Origin: Acidobacteriota bacterium
GTDB taxonomy: Bacteria; Acidobacteriota; Terriglobia; 2-12-FULL-54-10
Assembly: GCA_009691245.1 (NCBI GenBank)
Contig: SHUM01000001.1
Coordinates: forward strand, 1-64,000
Reading direction: 5' to 3'
DNA: 64,000 bases
Shown piece by piece: positions 25,317 to 34,812 of this stretch. The notes under the pieces were generated by a model. That model made no database searches. It was not told the origin of the DNA and was given only the letters and a program-made list of their open reading frames with translations. The position numbers were made by a program, and so were the translations under genes. Each line of letters opens with the position of its first letter. The stretch's first letter is position 1.

Positions 25317-27359
25317 CTAGCGCCGCGCGGCGAGATCTTCCGTATCGGGAGTTTTCATGGGAGTGGGGGATACGGCTTTCGCCGGAGACTTCCTGTTTCC
25401 AGGTGCGGGCAGGCGCGGAGCGATCTTCACGCCGCTGAGCGTGTCCACGTAGCCGGAGACACCGGCAAACAGTGCTTCGGCGATCTTCTGGCGATGCTCG
25501 GTCGTGCGCAGCCGTTTTTCTTCGGCCGGATTGCTCAGGAAGGAAACTTCGGTCAATACCGAAGGCATGTTGGCGCCGATCAAGACCACAAAGGGCGCGG
25601 TCTTCACGCCGCGGTCAAACTGATTGGCTGTCTTGCGATTCATTCCCTTGGCTAGCGATTTGCGCAGCGAGGACTGCATGCGAGCAGCGAACTCCTTGGA
25701 CTCATCGAGCTTTTCCTGCAACGCGATCTTGCGCACGATACCCTGTAAATTGGCGATGGTCTCCTGCGCGCCGGAGTTTTCGCGCGCAGCGACCTTGAGC
25801 GCCTCGGGGTCGGAGGTGAAGTTGAGGTAATACGTCTCAATACCCACGGCATTTTTTGCGGTGCTGGAGTTGAGATGGATGGAAAGGAACAGGTCGGCCT
25901 CGGCCTTGTTGGCCAGGGCCACGCGGCCCTCCAATGGTACGAAGCTGTCGTCAGCGCGGGAAAAAACCACCTCGCTGCCGAGCTTCTCCTCTATCAACTT
26001 GCCCACGCGCTGCGCCAGATCGAGCGACAACTCCTTCTCGGTCAGCCCACCTGGTCCGATGGTTCCGGGATCGTGCCCGCCGTGCCCAGCATCAATGAAG
26101 ATGCGACCGATCTTTAACCCTAACGCGCGTGTCAGTGAATGCGTTCCACCGCGAATGGGCGCGGCGGCGCGTAATTTCTGATCTATAGCGGATGGCGCGA
26201 CGGCAGCCGGCTCTGCTTTGGCCATCAGCACAGGCACGGAGGGAAGGGCGGGTGCGGGAGAATTCGCCGCTACCGGAATTGCCGCGTCAATCTCAGAGAC
26301 GCGACCGCGCACGTCAATCACCAGTCGATAGGGATTGGTCATCTCGCTGATCTGAAAATCGGTATCCGCTCCCAGGTCCAGCACCAGTCGCGAGACACGC
26401 TTGTCGAACTGGGCCAACCGCACGCGTTTCAGCAGGTCACCGTTTACCTCCAGCGTGCGCCCGCCGACGGGCTGGGGGATCCTGGTATCTTGCAGATCAA
26501 TGTAGAGCCGCGGCGGAGTGCTCAGTTGCGCCGCCTGATACTTCAGTTTTTGCCCCACCTCCAATTGACCTACATCCACCACCACGCGGCTGGACTCCGG
26601 GTTGGTCCAGTACCGAATGTCGGTGATTGTGGACAGGTCATCCTTCGCTGACTTCCCGGCCGAGGGGGACTCGCTGGCTGGTTTGTCTGCAACTGGTTTG
26701 AGGGCCGGAAGTTTGCTGGAGAGCGTACCCTCTTTGGTCTGGCTGACGGTGTGAGCGCGATTCTCCGCGGCATCGGCTGCCGGGCCGATCTCATCTCGCA
26801 GTTGCGAGACGGCCTGTCTGGCTAGCTTCGATTGCGCGGAGTTGGGGTAGTCGGCCACGTAGCGTCCGAACTGCTCCAGCGCTTTTTCCGGCTGGTGGAG
26901 GTCGTGCCGATAGATGCGCGCAATGGCCAGCCGCGCGTCGAAGCGAAACTGGCTCTGCGGGTATTCACGCAACAGGAACGAGTAGGCCTCAATGGCCTGC
27001 TGGAAGTGAATCGGCTCGCTCCAGCGGCGAGCCATCTCCTCGGAAAGCTCGCCAATGGCCATCAGACTGATCGTGGAGTTGCCGTAGGTGGGCGCGGTCA
27101 GATAGACGCGGCGGAAGGTGTCGATTAGCTTGCTGTAATCTTCGATGGTCCGGTTGGACATCGAGGTCTTCTGAAGCTCGGAATGCTTCTTGCGCGCCTC
27201 CTCAAAGTAATTATTGGCACGGTCGAGCGCGCCGCTGGCCTGCGCCGATGGCGTTATCCCGGCCATGATCCAGGCCGCCAGCAACAGTACTGGCAGTGCC
27301 GGACGCAACCTGCCGCCGCGACCGGTAGACTCAAAGCTATGGGATTGAATCCGCATCAT
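25317..27359 (-). CDS. N-acetylmuramoyl-L-alanine amidase with AMIN and TPR-like parts
   Basis: 680 residues. Signal peptide (to about 41), helical tetratricopeptide-like repeats (50-190), a linker, AMIN domain (about 235-345) and Amidase_3 (about 415-640). Zinc ligands and catalytic residues are visible: DAGHGGHDPG, TEKELS, SIHLN and TEVSFLSN. The enzyme cleaves the peptide stem from murein during division. The TPR extension is not part of standard AmiC. It is followed by a lytic transglycosylase on the same strand. Confidence 0.88.
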   Translation of the reverse strand: MMRIQSHSFESTGRGGRLRPALPVLLLAAWIMAGITPSAQASGALDRANNYFEEARKKHSELQKTSMSNRTIEDYSKLIDTFRRVYLTAPTYGNSTISLMAIGELSEEMARRWSEPIHFQQAIEAYSFLLREYPQSQFRFDARLAIARIYRHDLHQPEKALEQFGRYVADYPNSAQSKLARQAVSQLRDEIGPAADAAENRAHTVSQTKEGTLSSKLPALKPVADKPASESPSAGKSAKDDLSTITDIRYWTNPESSRVVVDVGQLEVGQKLKYQAAQLSTPPRLYIDLQDTRIPQPVGGRTLEVNGDLLKRVRLAQFDKRVSRLVLDLGADTDFQISEMTNPYRLVIDVRGRVSEIDAAIPVAANSPAPALPSVPVLMAKAEPAAVAPSAIDQKLRAAAPIRGGTHSLTRALGLKIGRIFIDAGHGGHDPGTIGPGGLTEKELSLDLAQRVGKLIEEKLGSEVVFSRADDSFVPLEGRVALANKAEADLFLSIHLNSSTAKNAVGIETYYLNFTSDPEALKVAARENSGAQETIANLQGIVRKIALQEKLDESKEFAARMQSSLRKSLAKGMNRKTANQFDRGVKTAPFVVLIGANMPSVLTEVSFLSNPAEEKRLRTTEHRQKIAEALFAGVSGYVDTLSGVKIAPRLPAPGNRKSPAKAVSPTPMKTPDTEDLAARR

Positions 27360-27400
27360 TAGGCTTCGTCGGAGCCTGCTCCGGCTTGCGAGATCAACTT

Positions 27401-28273
27401 CTATGGCCGGTCCGTATTGGAAAAGTGAATGACTCCGCTATCATCCACATACTTGAAAATTTGCGGTTCCGGCGGTACTCCCGCAGCGGCAGCGACGGTA
27501 CTCATGGAATACAGTTCGCTGATCTTGCGGATATAGTTTTGCGTCTCACGATAAGGGGGCACGCCGCCGTTGCGAGTTACCGCCATCTCTCCGGCGTTGT
27601 ATGCCGCGAGCGAGAGTCGCACATCGCCTTTGAACATACCCATCAGATATTTCAGGTAGCGAATGCCACCGTCCAGATTCGAGCGTGGGTCGAAAGAATC
27701 CATCACGCCGAAGCGACGGGCCGTCGCCGGGATCAGTTGCATCAGGCCGCGCGCGCCTCTATTGGAGACAGCGTAAGGGTTGTAGTTGGATTCCACGCGA
27801 ACAATGGCGTGGACCAGGTCGGCATCCACCTGGTGTCGACGCGCGGCGTCGCTTACGAGCTCTGCGATGTAGTCGCGTCCACGAGGAACTGTGGGAATAT
27901 CCTGGGATGAGGATTCTGGCGCAGTGCTCGGGTCGCCAAGTGCTTCGGTAATGATTAACTCATCGGGTACGGCGGCGGGTTCTGCCGCAAACGCCGCAGA
28001 GTCGGAAGATTTAGCAGAGTCGGATGTCTTGGCCAGCAATTTCCGGCCGGTAGCCCCAGTTTTGCTGGAAGTGTGCACTTTGGGCGTTGCCGATGATTCC
28101 GCGGGTTCGTTGACGAAGACCACGCGCCCCGCGGAGTCGACAAAACCGGAGATGTTCTCTGCCGCCTGTCCAGGCACAATGCTGGACGCAATCAGACCAA
28201 TCGCCAAAGTGGCGATTGCCCAAGCGCGTACACGTGAGGGGCTATGCCCTTTCCGTATTCGATGGCGGCGCAT
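27401..28273 (-). CDS. lytic transglycosylase (SLT domain)
   Basis: 290 residues from the ATG at 28273 (AGAGG upstream; the frame extends to 28399 into alaS). Signal/anchor, then a DUF4124-like strand (VDSAGRVVFVNEP), a linker, and the SLT domain with the catalytic Glu in AIVRVESNYNP, SNRGARGLMQLIPATARR and LAAYNAGE. A second DUF4124-like stretch (YVDDSGVIHFSN) closes the protein. It cleaves murein glycan strands. Adjacent to the amidase, so both may act in wall remodelling. Confidence 0.85.
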   Translation of the reverse strand: MRRHRIRKGHSPSRVRAWAIATLAIGLIASSIVPGQAAENISGFVDSAGRVVFVNEPAESSATPKVHTSSKTGATGRKLLAKTSDSAKSSDSAAFAAEPAAVPDELIITEALGDPSTAPESSSQDIPTVPRGRDYIAELVSDAARRHQVDADLVHAIVRVESNYNPYAVSNRGARGLMQLIPATARRFGVMDSFDPRSNLDGGIRYLKYLMGMFKGDVRLSLAAYNAGEMAVTRNGGVPPYRETQNYIRKISELYSMSTVAAAAGVPPEPQIFKYVDDSGVIHFSNTDRP

Positions 28274-28364
28274 ACTAGCCAATACCTCTTGCCAATGTCT
28301 GGGCTGATGATTCAGTCCGTAAAGCTCCAACCGCTTGTGATTATAGACGGTTAGAACACGCCCA

Positions 28365-31022
28365 TTATAGCATTCCGGCCAGTACGTCAGCGGCTTCATT
28401 CAGGACGGTATCGAGTCGGGCAACGTCCTTCCCCCCAGCCTCGGCTAGGTCTGCCCGTCCGCCGCCGGTACCGCCCAGTTTCTGCGCAATTGCCTGTGCG
28501 AACTTACCGGCATGGACCCGCTTGTTTAGGTCCGGAGTGACGGCTGAGATCAGCGCGACTTTATCGTCCGCCACGGAGGTCAGCAGCACCACTCCAGAAC
28601 CCAGCTTCTGCCGCATGGAGTCCGCTAAGTTCCTCATTTCAGGGCGTCCAAGTCCATCCGACCGGATTGCCAGCAGCCGCACATCCTTCACCAACCGGAC
28701 CTTCGAGTCGATGTCCACTAGCTGCGCGTTGGCCAGCTTCATACGCAGAGTTTCAATTTGCTTCTCCAGGGTCCGCTGGTTCTCGGTCAGCCTGGCGACG
28801 GCCTGCGACAGCTCCGCCGGAGTCGTCTTCATGGCAGCGGCCAGCCCTCGAACCATTTGGGTTACCTCTTGGAACTGGTCGAGCGCGCCCGCTCCGGTTA
28901 CGGCCTCTATACGCCGGACGCCGGCCGAGATGCTGCCCTCGTGGACCACCTTCAGCAGGCCGATCTCCCCGGTGCGCTGGACGTGCGTTCCGCCGCATAG
29001 CTCCTTGCTGAAGCCCGGCACCGCGACCACGCGGACCTTGTCCGGATACTTCTCGCCGAAGAAGGCCAACGCTCCGCCCTCGACCGCGCGGTCAATGTCC
29101 ATCACCGCCGTCTCGACCGCATTGTTCTTCTGGATCTCCTGATTGGCGAGGTTCTCGATCTCAGCAAGTTCTACCGGATCAAGCGAGGCGAAGTGCGAGA
29201 AGTCGAAGCGCAGTCGCTGCGGATCGACCACCGAGCCCGCCTGCTTCACGTGCGTCCCCAGCACCTGCCGCAGCGCGGCGTGCAAAATGTGCGTCGCGGT
29301 GTGATTGCGCATCGTCGCCCGGCGACGGTCCACATCCACCACCGCGGAAACCGCATCCCCAACGTGTACTGCTGCTTTGGTAACGACGCGATGAGAAGTA
29401 AGCCCCGAGACAGGCCTATAAGTGTCTTGTACCGTAACGACCACATCGCCACTTACTTCAGAAACTAAGTTGCCCGTGTCACCCACCTGCCCGCCTGACT
29501 CGGCGTAGAACGGTGTGTGATCCAGCACCAACTCCGCCTTGCTTCCGGTGGGAAGCTCATTCACCGATTTGCTATCCAGCAGTAATGCGACCACTGTGCA
29601 TTTCTGAGACTCGGTCTGTTGATAGCCTTCAAATATTGTTTGTCCCTGCTTCAATATCTCCGTGTAGACGGGCGATAGCACGGCCTTCTCCGCGCCCTTC
29701 CAACTCGCGCGCGCGCGGTCGCGCTGGCGTGCCATCTCTGCCTGGAAGCCGGCTTCATCGACGGTGAAGTTGCGCTCGTCGGCCATCTCATTGATCCAGT
29801 CGAGCGGCATCCCAAAGGTGTCATAGAGGCGGAACAGCTTGTCTCCCGGCAGCACGACCTTCGTATCACCGGTGGGTTTCGCGGCGTCCTTAACGACCTT
29901 CTCGAATTCGCTCAGCGCAATTGTCAGGGTGTGCGCGAAGCGCTGCTCCTCCGACTTCACCACCGTGGCCACCCGGTCAGATGACTCGATCAGCTCCGGG
30001 TAGGCCGGCGACATCATCTCGGCGACTTTGCCGGTGAGCTTGTAGAGAAATGGGTCGGTCAATCCCAACTGTCCGCCGTGACGCGCGGCGCGGCGCAGGA
30101 CTTTGCGCAGCACGTAGCCGCGGCCATCGTTGGCGGGCAGCACGCCATCGGTAATGAGGAACGCGGCGGCGCGGGCATGGTCCGCGAGTATGCGTAGCGA
30201 AGTGTCGTTCTCCGCCTTCTCGCCGTACTCGACTCCTGCCATTTCTCCTGCCTCGACGATCAACGGCCATAGCAGGTCTGTCTCGTAGTTACTCAGTTTT
30301 CCCTGTAACACGGACGCCAGTCGCTCGAAGCCCATGCCGGTGTCAATTGACGGCTTTGGAAGTGGTACCATCGTGCCATTCGAATCGCGGTTGTACTGCA
30401 TGAAGACTAGGTTCCATATCTCGACGTAACGTCCGCACTCACATGGAAACTGACAGTCAGTATGTCCCCAGTCACTCGCTTGCGGGCCCAGGTCATAGTG
30501 CATTTCCGAGCAAGGCCCGCACGGGCCGGTGTCGCCCATCGACCAGAAGTTATCCTTCTCATCCATACGAAAAATGCTGCTGGCGGGCTTGCCCGCGATC
30601 TTCGACCACAGGTTCAGCGCGTCGTCGTCCTCGCGGAAAACTGTGATGGTCAGCCGGTCTTTGGGTATGCCGTAAACGCCGGTAATCAGCTCCCATGCGT
30701 ACTCGATTGCTTCCTTCTTGAAGTAGTAACCGAAGGAGAAATTGCCGAGCATTTCGAAGAATGTGTGGTGGCGGCGCGTGCGCCCGACGTTCTCCAGATC
30801 GTTGTGCTTGCCTCCTGCGCGCATGCATTTCTGCGAAGAGGTAGCGCGCATGTAGTCGCGCTGCTCCAGTCCCAGAAACACGTCCTTGAACTGATTCATG
30901 CCCGCGTTGGTGAACAGCAACGTAGCGTCATTGGCCGGGACGGTTGGCGAACTTCTGACCACGCGGTGGCCACGCTCCGCGAAGTAATCCAGGAATGTCT
31001 TGCGAATCTGATTTCCGTTCAT
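28365..31022 (-). CDS. alaS: alanyl-tRNA synthetase
   Basis: 885 residues, near full length. Class II aminoacylation core at the N-terminus (RSSPTVPANDATLLFTNAGMNQFK, HTFFEMLGNFSFG). The editing domain has HTATHILHAALR and CGGTHVQRTGE, and the C-terminal DHHA1 region ends GGRADLAEAGG. All key motifs are intact. Confidence 0.95.
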   Translation of the reverse strand: MNGNQIRKTFLDYFAERGHRVVRSSPTVPANDATLLFTNAGMNQFKDVFLGLEQRDYMRATSSQKCMRAGGKHNDLENVGRTRRHHTFFEMLGNFSFGYYFKKEAIEYAWELITGVYGIPKDRLTITVFREDDDALNLWSKIAGKPASSIFRMDEKDNFWSMGDTGPCGPCSEMHYDLGPQASDWGHTDCQFPCECGRYVEIWNLVFMQYNRDSNGTMVPLPKPSIDTGMGFERLASVLQGKLSNYETDLLWPLIVEAGEMAGVEYGEKAENDTSLRILADHARAAAFLITDGVLPANDGRGYVLRKVLRRAARHGGQLGLTDPFLYKLTGKVAEMMSPAYPELIESSDRVATVVKSEEQRFAHTLTIALSEFEKVVKDAAKPTGDTKVVLPGDKLFRLYDTFGMPLDWINEMADERNFTVDEAGFQAEMARQRDRARASWKGAEKAVLSPVYTEILKQGQTIFEGYQQTESQKCTVVALLLDSKSVNELPTGSKAELVLDHTPFYAESGGQVGDTGNLVSEVSGDVVVTVQDTYRPVSGLTSHRVVTKAAVHVGDAVSAVVDVDRRRATMRNHTATHILHAALRQVLGTHVKQAGSVVDPQRLRFDFSHFASLDPVELAEIENLANQEIQKNNAVETAVMDIDRAVEGGALAFFGEKYPDKVRVVAVPGFSKELCGGTHVQRTGEIGLLKVVHEGSISAGVRRIEAVTGAGALDQFQEVTQMVRGLAAAMKTTPAELSQAVARLTENQRTLEKQIETLRMKLANAQLVDIDSKVRLVKDVRLLAIRSDGLGRPEMRNLADSMRQKLGSGVVLLTSVADDKVALISAVTPDLNKRVHAGKFAQAIAQKLGGTGGGRADLAEAGGKDVARLDTVLNEAADVLAGML

Positions 31023-31090
31023 AGCTGTGTATTCACCGGGTTTCTATCGATGCTTTGCATGAGTGAGTAGTGAATGACTCGGTTGTCGTT

Positions 31091-31582
31091 CTACTTCTTC
31101 GGCAGCCGCTTGCGAAGGTTCTCGACTAGCTTTCTACCCGCGGCTGGATCGGACACCTTCCCTTTTATTGCTTCGGTCCAAACCACGGTTCCATTTGTGC
31201 GGTCGATCACATGCAGGAATACCGCTACGCCGGGTTTGTATTGCCTTGCCAGATCAGCGGCGGCGGGATTGAGGAAAATGTCCGGGTCTGATTTTTCAGT
31301 AATCAACAAAATCAGGTCGGTGACTTCACTGTCGTACGTTAGTTCCCAACGCGCCCATTTGCGCAGCGCTTCCTCGGCTGGCGGAAGCTGTGGATTGATC
31401 CGCGGCTGGCCAGTCAGGAAGGCCACTCGTGCATTCAGCAGCCCGGGTGGCAACGGTTTTTTCTGTGCTACGGCAGCCACGGATGTCATCACGCAACACG
31501 CCAGGATTAGTGTGCCAATGCCCACCCATCGAGACGATCTGTCCGATCCACTCAATTGTTCCAAGCAAGACTCCTTCACCAA
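31091..31582 (-). CDS. secreted hypothetical protein
   Basis: 163 residues with a hydrophobic signal segment (residues 20-39, ending AVAQ). The mature part has the pattern RWELTYDSEVTDLILLI and a late ERTNG-like turn; no family recognised. It is 16 bp upstream of the recX stop on the same strand. Confidence 0.5.
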   Translation of the reverse strand: MVKESCLEQLSGSDRSSRWVGIGTLILACCVMTSVAAVAQKKPLPPGLLNARVAFLTGQPRINPQLPPAEEALRKWARWELTYDSEVTDLILLITEKSDPDIFLNPAAADLARQYKPGVAVFLHVIDRTNGTVVWTEAIKGKVSDPAAGRKLVENLRKRLPKK

Positions 31583-31597
31583 CCATACGCCGCAATA

Positions 31598-32203
31598 CTA
31601 TTCTGTTTCCACATCTTCATCCGTAGAATCGGCGAGCGACTCGATCCACTCCCGCCATTTGTCGGGGTCAATCGACGGGCCGTCCGCGCCACGCCGTTTT
31701 GCGGAATTCAATCCCTGGAGTTCCTTCACAATTGTGGCAGACGAAAAACCCGCGCGCAACAAGCGTTGGTACAGCGTGGCCAGCGCGGAGGCCTTGCTGG
31801 GCGGCTTCGCCAACCGCAACTTCCGGCGTAGGTAGTCGCGCAGCAGGTCGCGCTCATTCAGCGGCTCATAGCCAGCCTGCACCGCTTGGTCGGCGATCTC
31901 GCGCCCCACTCGCTTCTTCGCCAGATCGCGCCGTACGCGCCCTGCACCGTGACCTTCATTCTCGATCCGCGAGCGCACAAATAGGCGCGCAAAGCGCTCA
32001 TCATCTAGATACCCGTGGTCGCGCAGGCGAACGATGGCGTCTCCAATATCCGCTTCGCCGGCTCCGCGCTGCGCGAGAAACGTGCGTATCTCCGCCGTGG
32101 AGCGCGTCCTGCGCGCCAGCGCCTTCACGGCCATCTCGTAAACGGCGTTCCCGGTTGGCGGCTCTTTAGGCTTGCCGGATCGAGTTTTTGTGCGATAGGC
32201 CAT
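31598..32203 (-). CDS. recX: RecX regulatory protein
   Basis: 201 residues. Three helical RecX repeats are visible: ALARRTRSTAEIRTFL and DHGYLDDERFARLFV in the N half, RRDLAKKRVGREIADQAV in the middle, and YQRLLRAGFSSATIVKEL at the end. RecX modulates RecA filaments. No recA in the window. Confidence 0.85.
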   Translation of the reverse strand: MAYRTKTRSGKPKEPPTGNAVYEMAVKALARRTRSTAEIRTFLAQRGAGEADIGDAIVRLRDHGYLDDERFARLFVRSRIENEGHGAGRVRRDLAKKRVGREIADQAVQAGYEPLNERDLLRDYLRRKLRLAKPPSKASALATLYQRLLRAGFSSATIVKELQGLNSAKRRGADGPSIDPDKWREWIESLADSTDEDVETE

Positions 32204-32233
32204 TTCACTTTTATGCCAATAATCTATTCACGG

Positions 32234-32986
32234 TCATCCGGGGCGCTGCAACCGGCGGAGCTTCGCGTATTTCAGATAAACATAGTAGGCGGCCATGCGC
32301 GCGATGGTCAGCCCAGCGGCGCCATCAAGGAATCCAGCGCGCAGCAGGTACGTCTCAAGGAACTTCCACGGCGGCAGCAGGATCATGCGGGTCAGCGCCC
32401 CGCGTGTGCCGCGCGCGTGAGCCTCCTGCGCGGCCAGCGTGGTATAGCGATCCACCGTGCCGCGGTGCTGCTCAATGGTGTCGCAGGTGTAATGCAGCAG
32501 GTCGCCGCGCAACGCGCCTGCTTCACCATCGACGACCACGCTTTCATGAACATATTCGCCCACCCAGCACGCGCGGCGGCGGTCGTACAAGCGCACCTTG
32601 CGATCCGGGTACCAGCCGGAGTGGCGTATCCAGCGCCCGCAGTAGTGCGGTAGCCGAGGCATGGAATACCCCGCCGCTTCATCATTCGCGAATTGCTTCA
32701 GAGTCCTGATCTCCTCAATCAAGGCGGGCGAGAGCGCCTCGTCGGCGTCCAGGCTCAACACCCAATCGTGGGCTGCCTGTGCGGCAGCGAAGTTCTTTTG
32801 GCGGGCATATCCTTCCCAGACGTGCTTGATGAATCGCGCGCGACCTCGCACGGCAATCTCGTGTGTGAGATCGGTGCTGCCGCTATCGACGACTACCACC
32901 TCGTCGGCCACGCCGCTGACAGACGACAACGCACGGCGCAGATTGCGCTCTTCATTCAGCGTGATGATGACGGCAGAAATCTTCAT
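32234..32986 (-). CDS. family 2 glycosyltransferase (WaaE/KdtX-like)
   Basis: 250 residues from the ATG at 32986; further upstream the frame only covers a repeat. Opens with ISAVIITLNEERNLRRAL, then the donor site LSLDADE and WVGEYVHE. It resembles glucosyltransferases acting on the LPS core. The C-terminal region is amphipathic (LETYLLRAGFLDG, AAYYVYLKY), suggesting membrane association. A family A repeat lies 14 bp upstream of the start. Confidence 0.8.
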   Translation of the reverse strand: MKISAVIITLNEERNLRRALSSVSGVADEVVVVDSGSTDLTHEIAVRGRARFIKHVWEGYARQKNFAAAQAAHDWVLSLDADEALSPALIEEIRTLKQFANDEAAGYSMPRLPHYCGRWIRHSGWYPDRKVRLYDRRRACWVGEYVHESVVVDGEAGALRGDLLHYTCDTIEQHRGTVDRYTTLAAQEAHARGTRGALTRMILLPPWKFLETYLLRAGFLDGAAGLTIARMAAYYVYLKYAKLRRLQRPG

Positions 32987-33000
32987 GGTTGAAATGCCCC

Positions 33001-33082
33001 ACAGAGCCGCGACCGGAAGGGAGCGGTCGCTCGAATGATGGCGGCGTATAGGACCACCGCTCCCTCCCGGTCGCGGCGCTGT
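33001..33082. repeat. palindromic repeat family A, copy 4
   Basis: Left arm acagagccgcgaccggaagg... (33001-33027) pairs with 33056-33082 with one mismatch and a 28-bp loop; the most compact copy, able to form a strong hairpin. It lies between glycosyltransferase start and glycerate kinase stop. Confidence 0.85.
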
Positions 33083-33091
33083 TCTCATTTT

Positions 33092-34429
33092 TCAGTATGC
33101 CAGCAGGAGGCGCAGGTCGCGGACATTTGTTCCTGTCGGCCCGGTGATGATGGTGTCGCCAAGTTTCTCAAAAAAGTGAAACGAGTCGCATTCTTCCTGA
33201 AACCTCGCCGCGTGCATGCCCAGCGTCTTCGCGCGCTTGATCGTTTCGCCATCGGCAATAGCGCCAGCCGCCGGGCTGTTGCCGTCGATTCCGTCGGTGC
33301 CCGCACTAAGGACCACGATGTCATAGCCGGCAATCTTCTGCGCACAATCCAGCACAAATGCCTGATTGCGCCCGCCCATTCCGTCGCCGGTAACGGGGCA
33401 GCTCAATTCGCCTCCGCTGACCACCGCCACGGGCTGGCCGGGATGGGTCGAGCGAAGTTCCGACAGGCGAGTCAATAGATAATCCGAGGCTTTTTCAAAC
33501 TCCCAATCATCACAACTTGTCACCGTGCGAACGATGATTTCATTTTCGTAAAGCAGGTTCGCGAGAAGATTAAGCGCATCCCAATTGGACAGCAGGCAAT
33601 AGTAGGAACTGCGGGCAAAGCAACTGAGGCCATCCTTTGGAGTCTCACGCAACGGCACGATTGGTTCGTTCTTGTGTAGGCCTCGTGGTAGGAAAATCAT
33701 CGGGTAATTTTTGAATTGAACGTATCGGGAAAGCACCGCTTCACATTCATCCAATGTCGATTCATCTGGCATGGACGGTCCGGAAGCTACCACGGACGAC
33801 ATCATCTCCGGCACGTCGGACACGAATATAGTAACTTGCTCAGCGGGCTCAGCGGCTCTTGCCAGCCTTCCTCCCTTGATCGCAGAAAAATGCTTGCGAA
33901 CTGTATTGATCTCTTGAATGCTCGCGCCGCAGGTTACGAGCCCCGCGTAAAAGGTCTTCCAATTGTCGACCGAGTAGGTGGGATCCATGGGCAATTCCGC
34001 CAAGGACGACCCGCCACCTGAAATTAGAAAAATCACAAGGCTGTCAGGGCCACGTCCGTGCGTTCGCAGCAATGAGAGCATCGCCACTGCGGCGGCGAAA
34101 CTCTGTTCGTTGGGATAGGGGTGGCCGCCCGCAAAATATTCGAAGCCAGGAACTGGTTTGGTGGGAAGGGCTGGCGCGGCGACTACGCCGCGAAGTGGCA
34201 CGCCCTCCATGATCTCCGCCAGGGCGTGCGCCATCTCGATGGCGGCCTTGCCCATGGCGATCACGCGCACGGGGCGGCCGGAGTGCAGCGGGATGCGGGC
34301 GCTCCCGATCTCCAGCACGCCATCGCGCAGGCGCGCCATAGCACGCATCTTCGTGCCAACATCCAGGTGCGGCAGCGTCTTCAGGAACAAGTCCCGGGCT
34401 AGTTGGCGAGCTTCCTGCGAGGTCATCAA
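33092..34429 (-). CDS. glycerate 2-kinase (DUF4147/MOFRL type)
   Basis: 445 residues. VRVIAMGKAAIEMAHAL, LISGGGSSL and INTVRKHFSAIKGGRLA are the N-domain motifs; the C-domain MOFRL part shows VSGGELSCPVTGDGMGGRNQAFVL and SAGTDGIDGNSPAAGA. It phosphorylates glycerate at C2. The repeat at 33001 lies about 10 bp after the stop. Confidence 0.88.
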   Translation of the reverse strand: MMTSQEARQLARDLFLKTLPHLDVGTKMRAMARLRDGVLEIGSARIPLHSGRPVRVIAMGKAAIEMAHALAEIMEGVPLRGVVAAPALPTKPVPGFEYFAGGHPYPNEQSFAAAVAMLSLLRTHGRGPDSLVIFLISGGGSSLAELPMDPTYSVDNWKTFYAGLVTCGASIQEINTVRKHFSAIKGGRLARAAEPAEQVTIFVSDVPEMMSSVVASGPSMPDESTLDECEAVLSRYVQFKNYPMIFLPRGLHKNEPIVPLRETPKDGLSCFARSSYYCLLSNWDALNLLANLLYENEIIVRTVTSCDDWEFEKASDYLLTRLSELRSTHPGQPVAVVSGGELSCPVTGDGMGGRNQAFVLDCAQKIAGYDIVVLSAGTDGIDGNSPAAGAIADGETIKRAKTLGMHAARFQEECDSFHFFEKLGDTIITGPTGTNVRDLRLLLAY

Positions 34430-34584
34430 TTAGGACTTCCCTTGCTTCAGCATGAACTATACGGCAACTCAGCTAAATCTGTATCAATGGAATCGAGACG
34501 ACGCCTCATTCATTGCCAGCCGGGCGCGGCGGGTGCTACCATGAACAGTGGGAGCAGGCCCTTGCGCTTCCGCAGCACGCAATC

Positions 34585-34695
34585 GATCAGACTTCGGGCC
34601 CCGTGCAACAGAAACCTGCCAATCCCGCTAGGTCCGGAAGGAAGCAACGGTACCAGGATCTTCCGTGTGCCACGGTGCGTCCCGAAGTCTGGCCC
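34585..34695 (+). ncRNA. ffs: signal recognition particle RNA (4.5S type)
   Basis: The conserved SRP54-binding tip ggtccggaaggaagca lies at 34631-34646, with GGAA as the apical tetraloop. The basal helix is exact: agacttcggg (34589-34598) with cccgaagtct (34681-34690). The inner helix CCTG/CAGG and the symmetric internal loop are in place. Length (about 105-110 nt) fits the short bacterial form. It lies directly upstream of dnaX, a location also known from other bacteria. The ends are approximate. Confidence 0.9.
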
Positions 34696-34812
34696 ACTGC
34701 GTGGGGGCGTGCGCAAAGCTTCCGATGGTCGCTTCGCGGTGACCAGTAAGAATGATCAGAATAATTATGCAGCGCGCAGTCCGGTAATCTTCTCTGAACG
34801 GAATCAAACCCA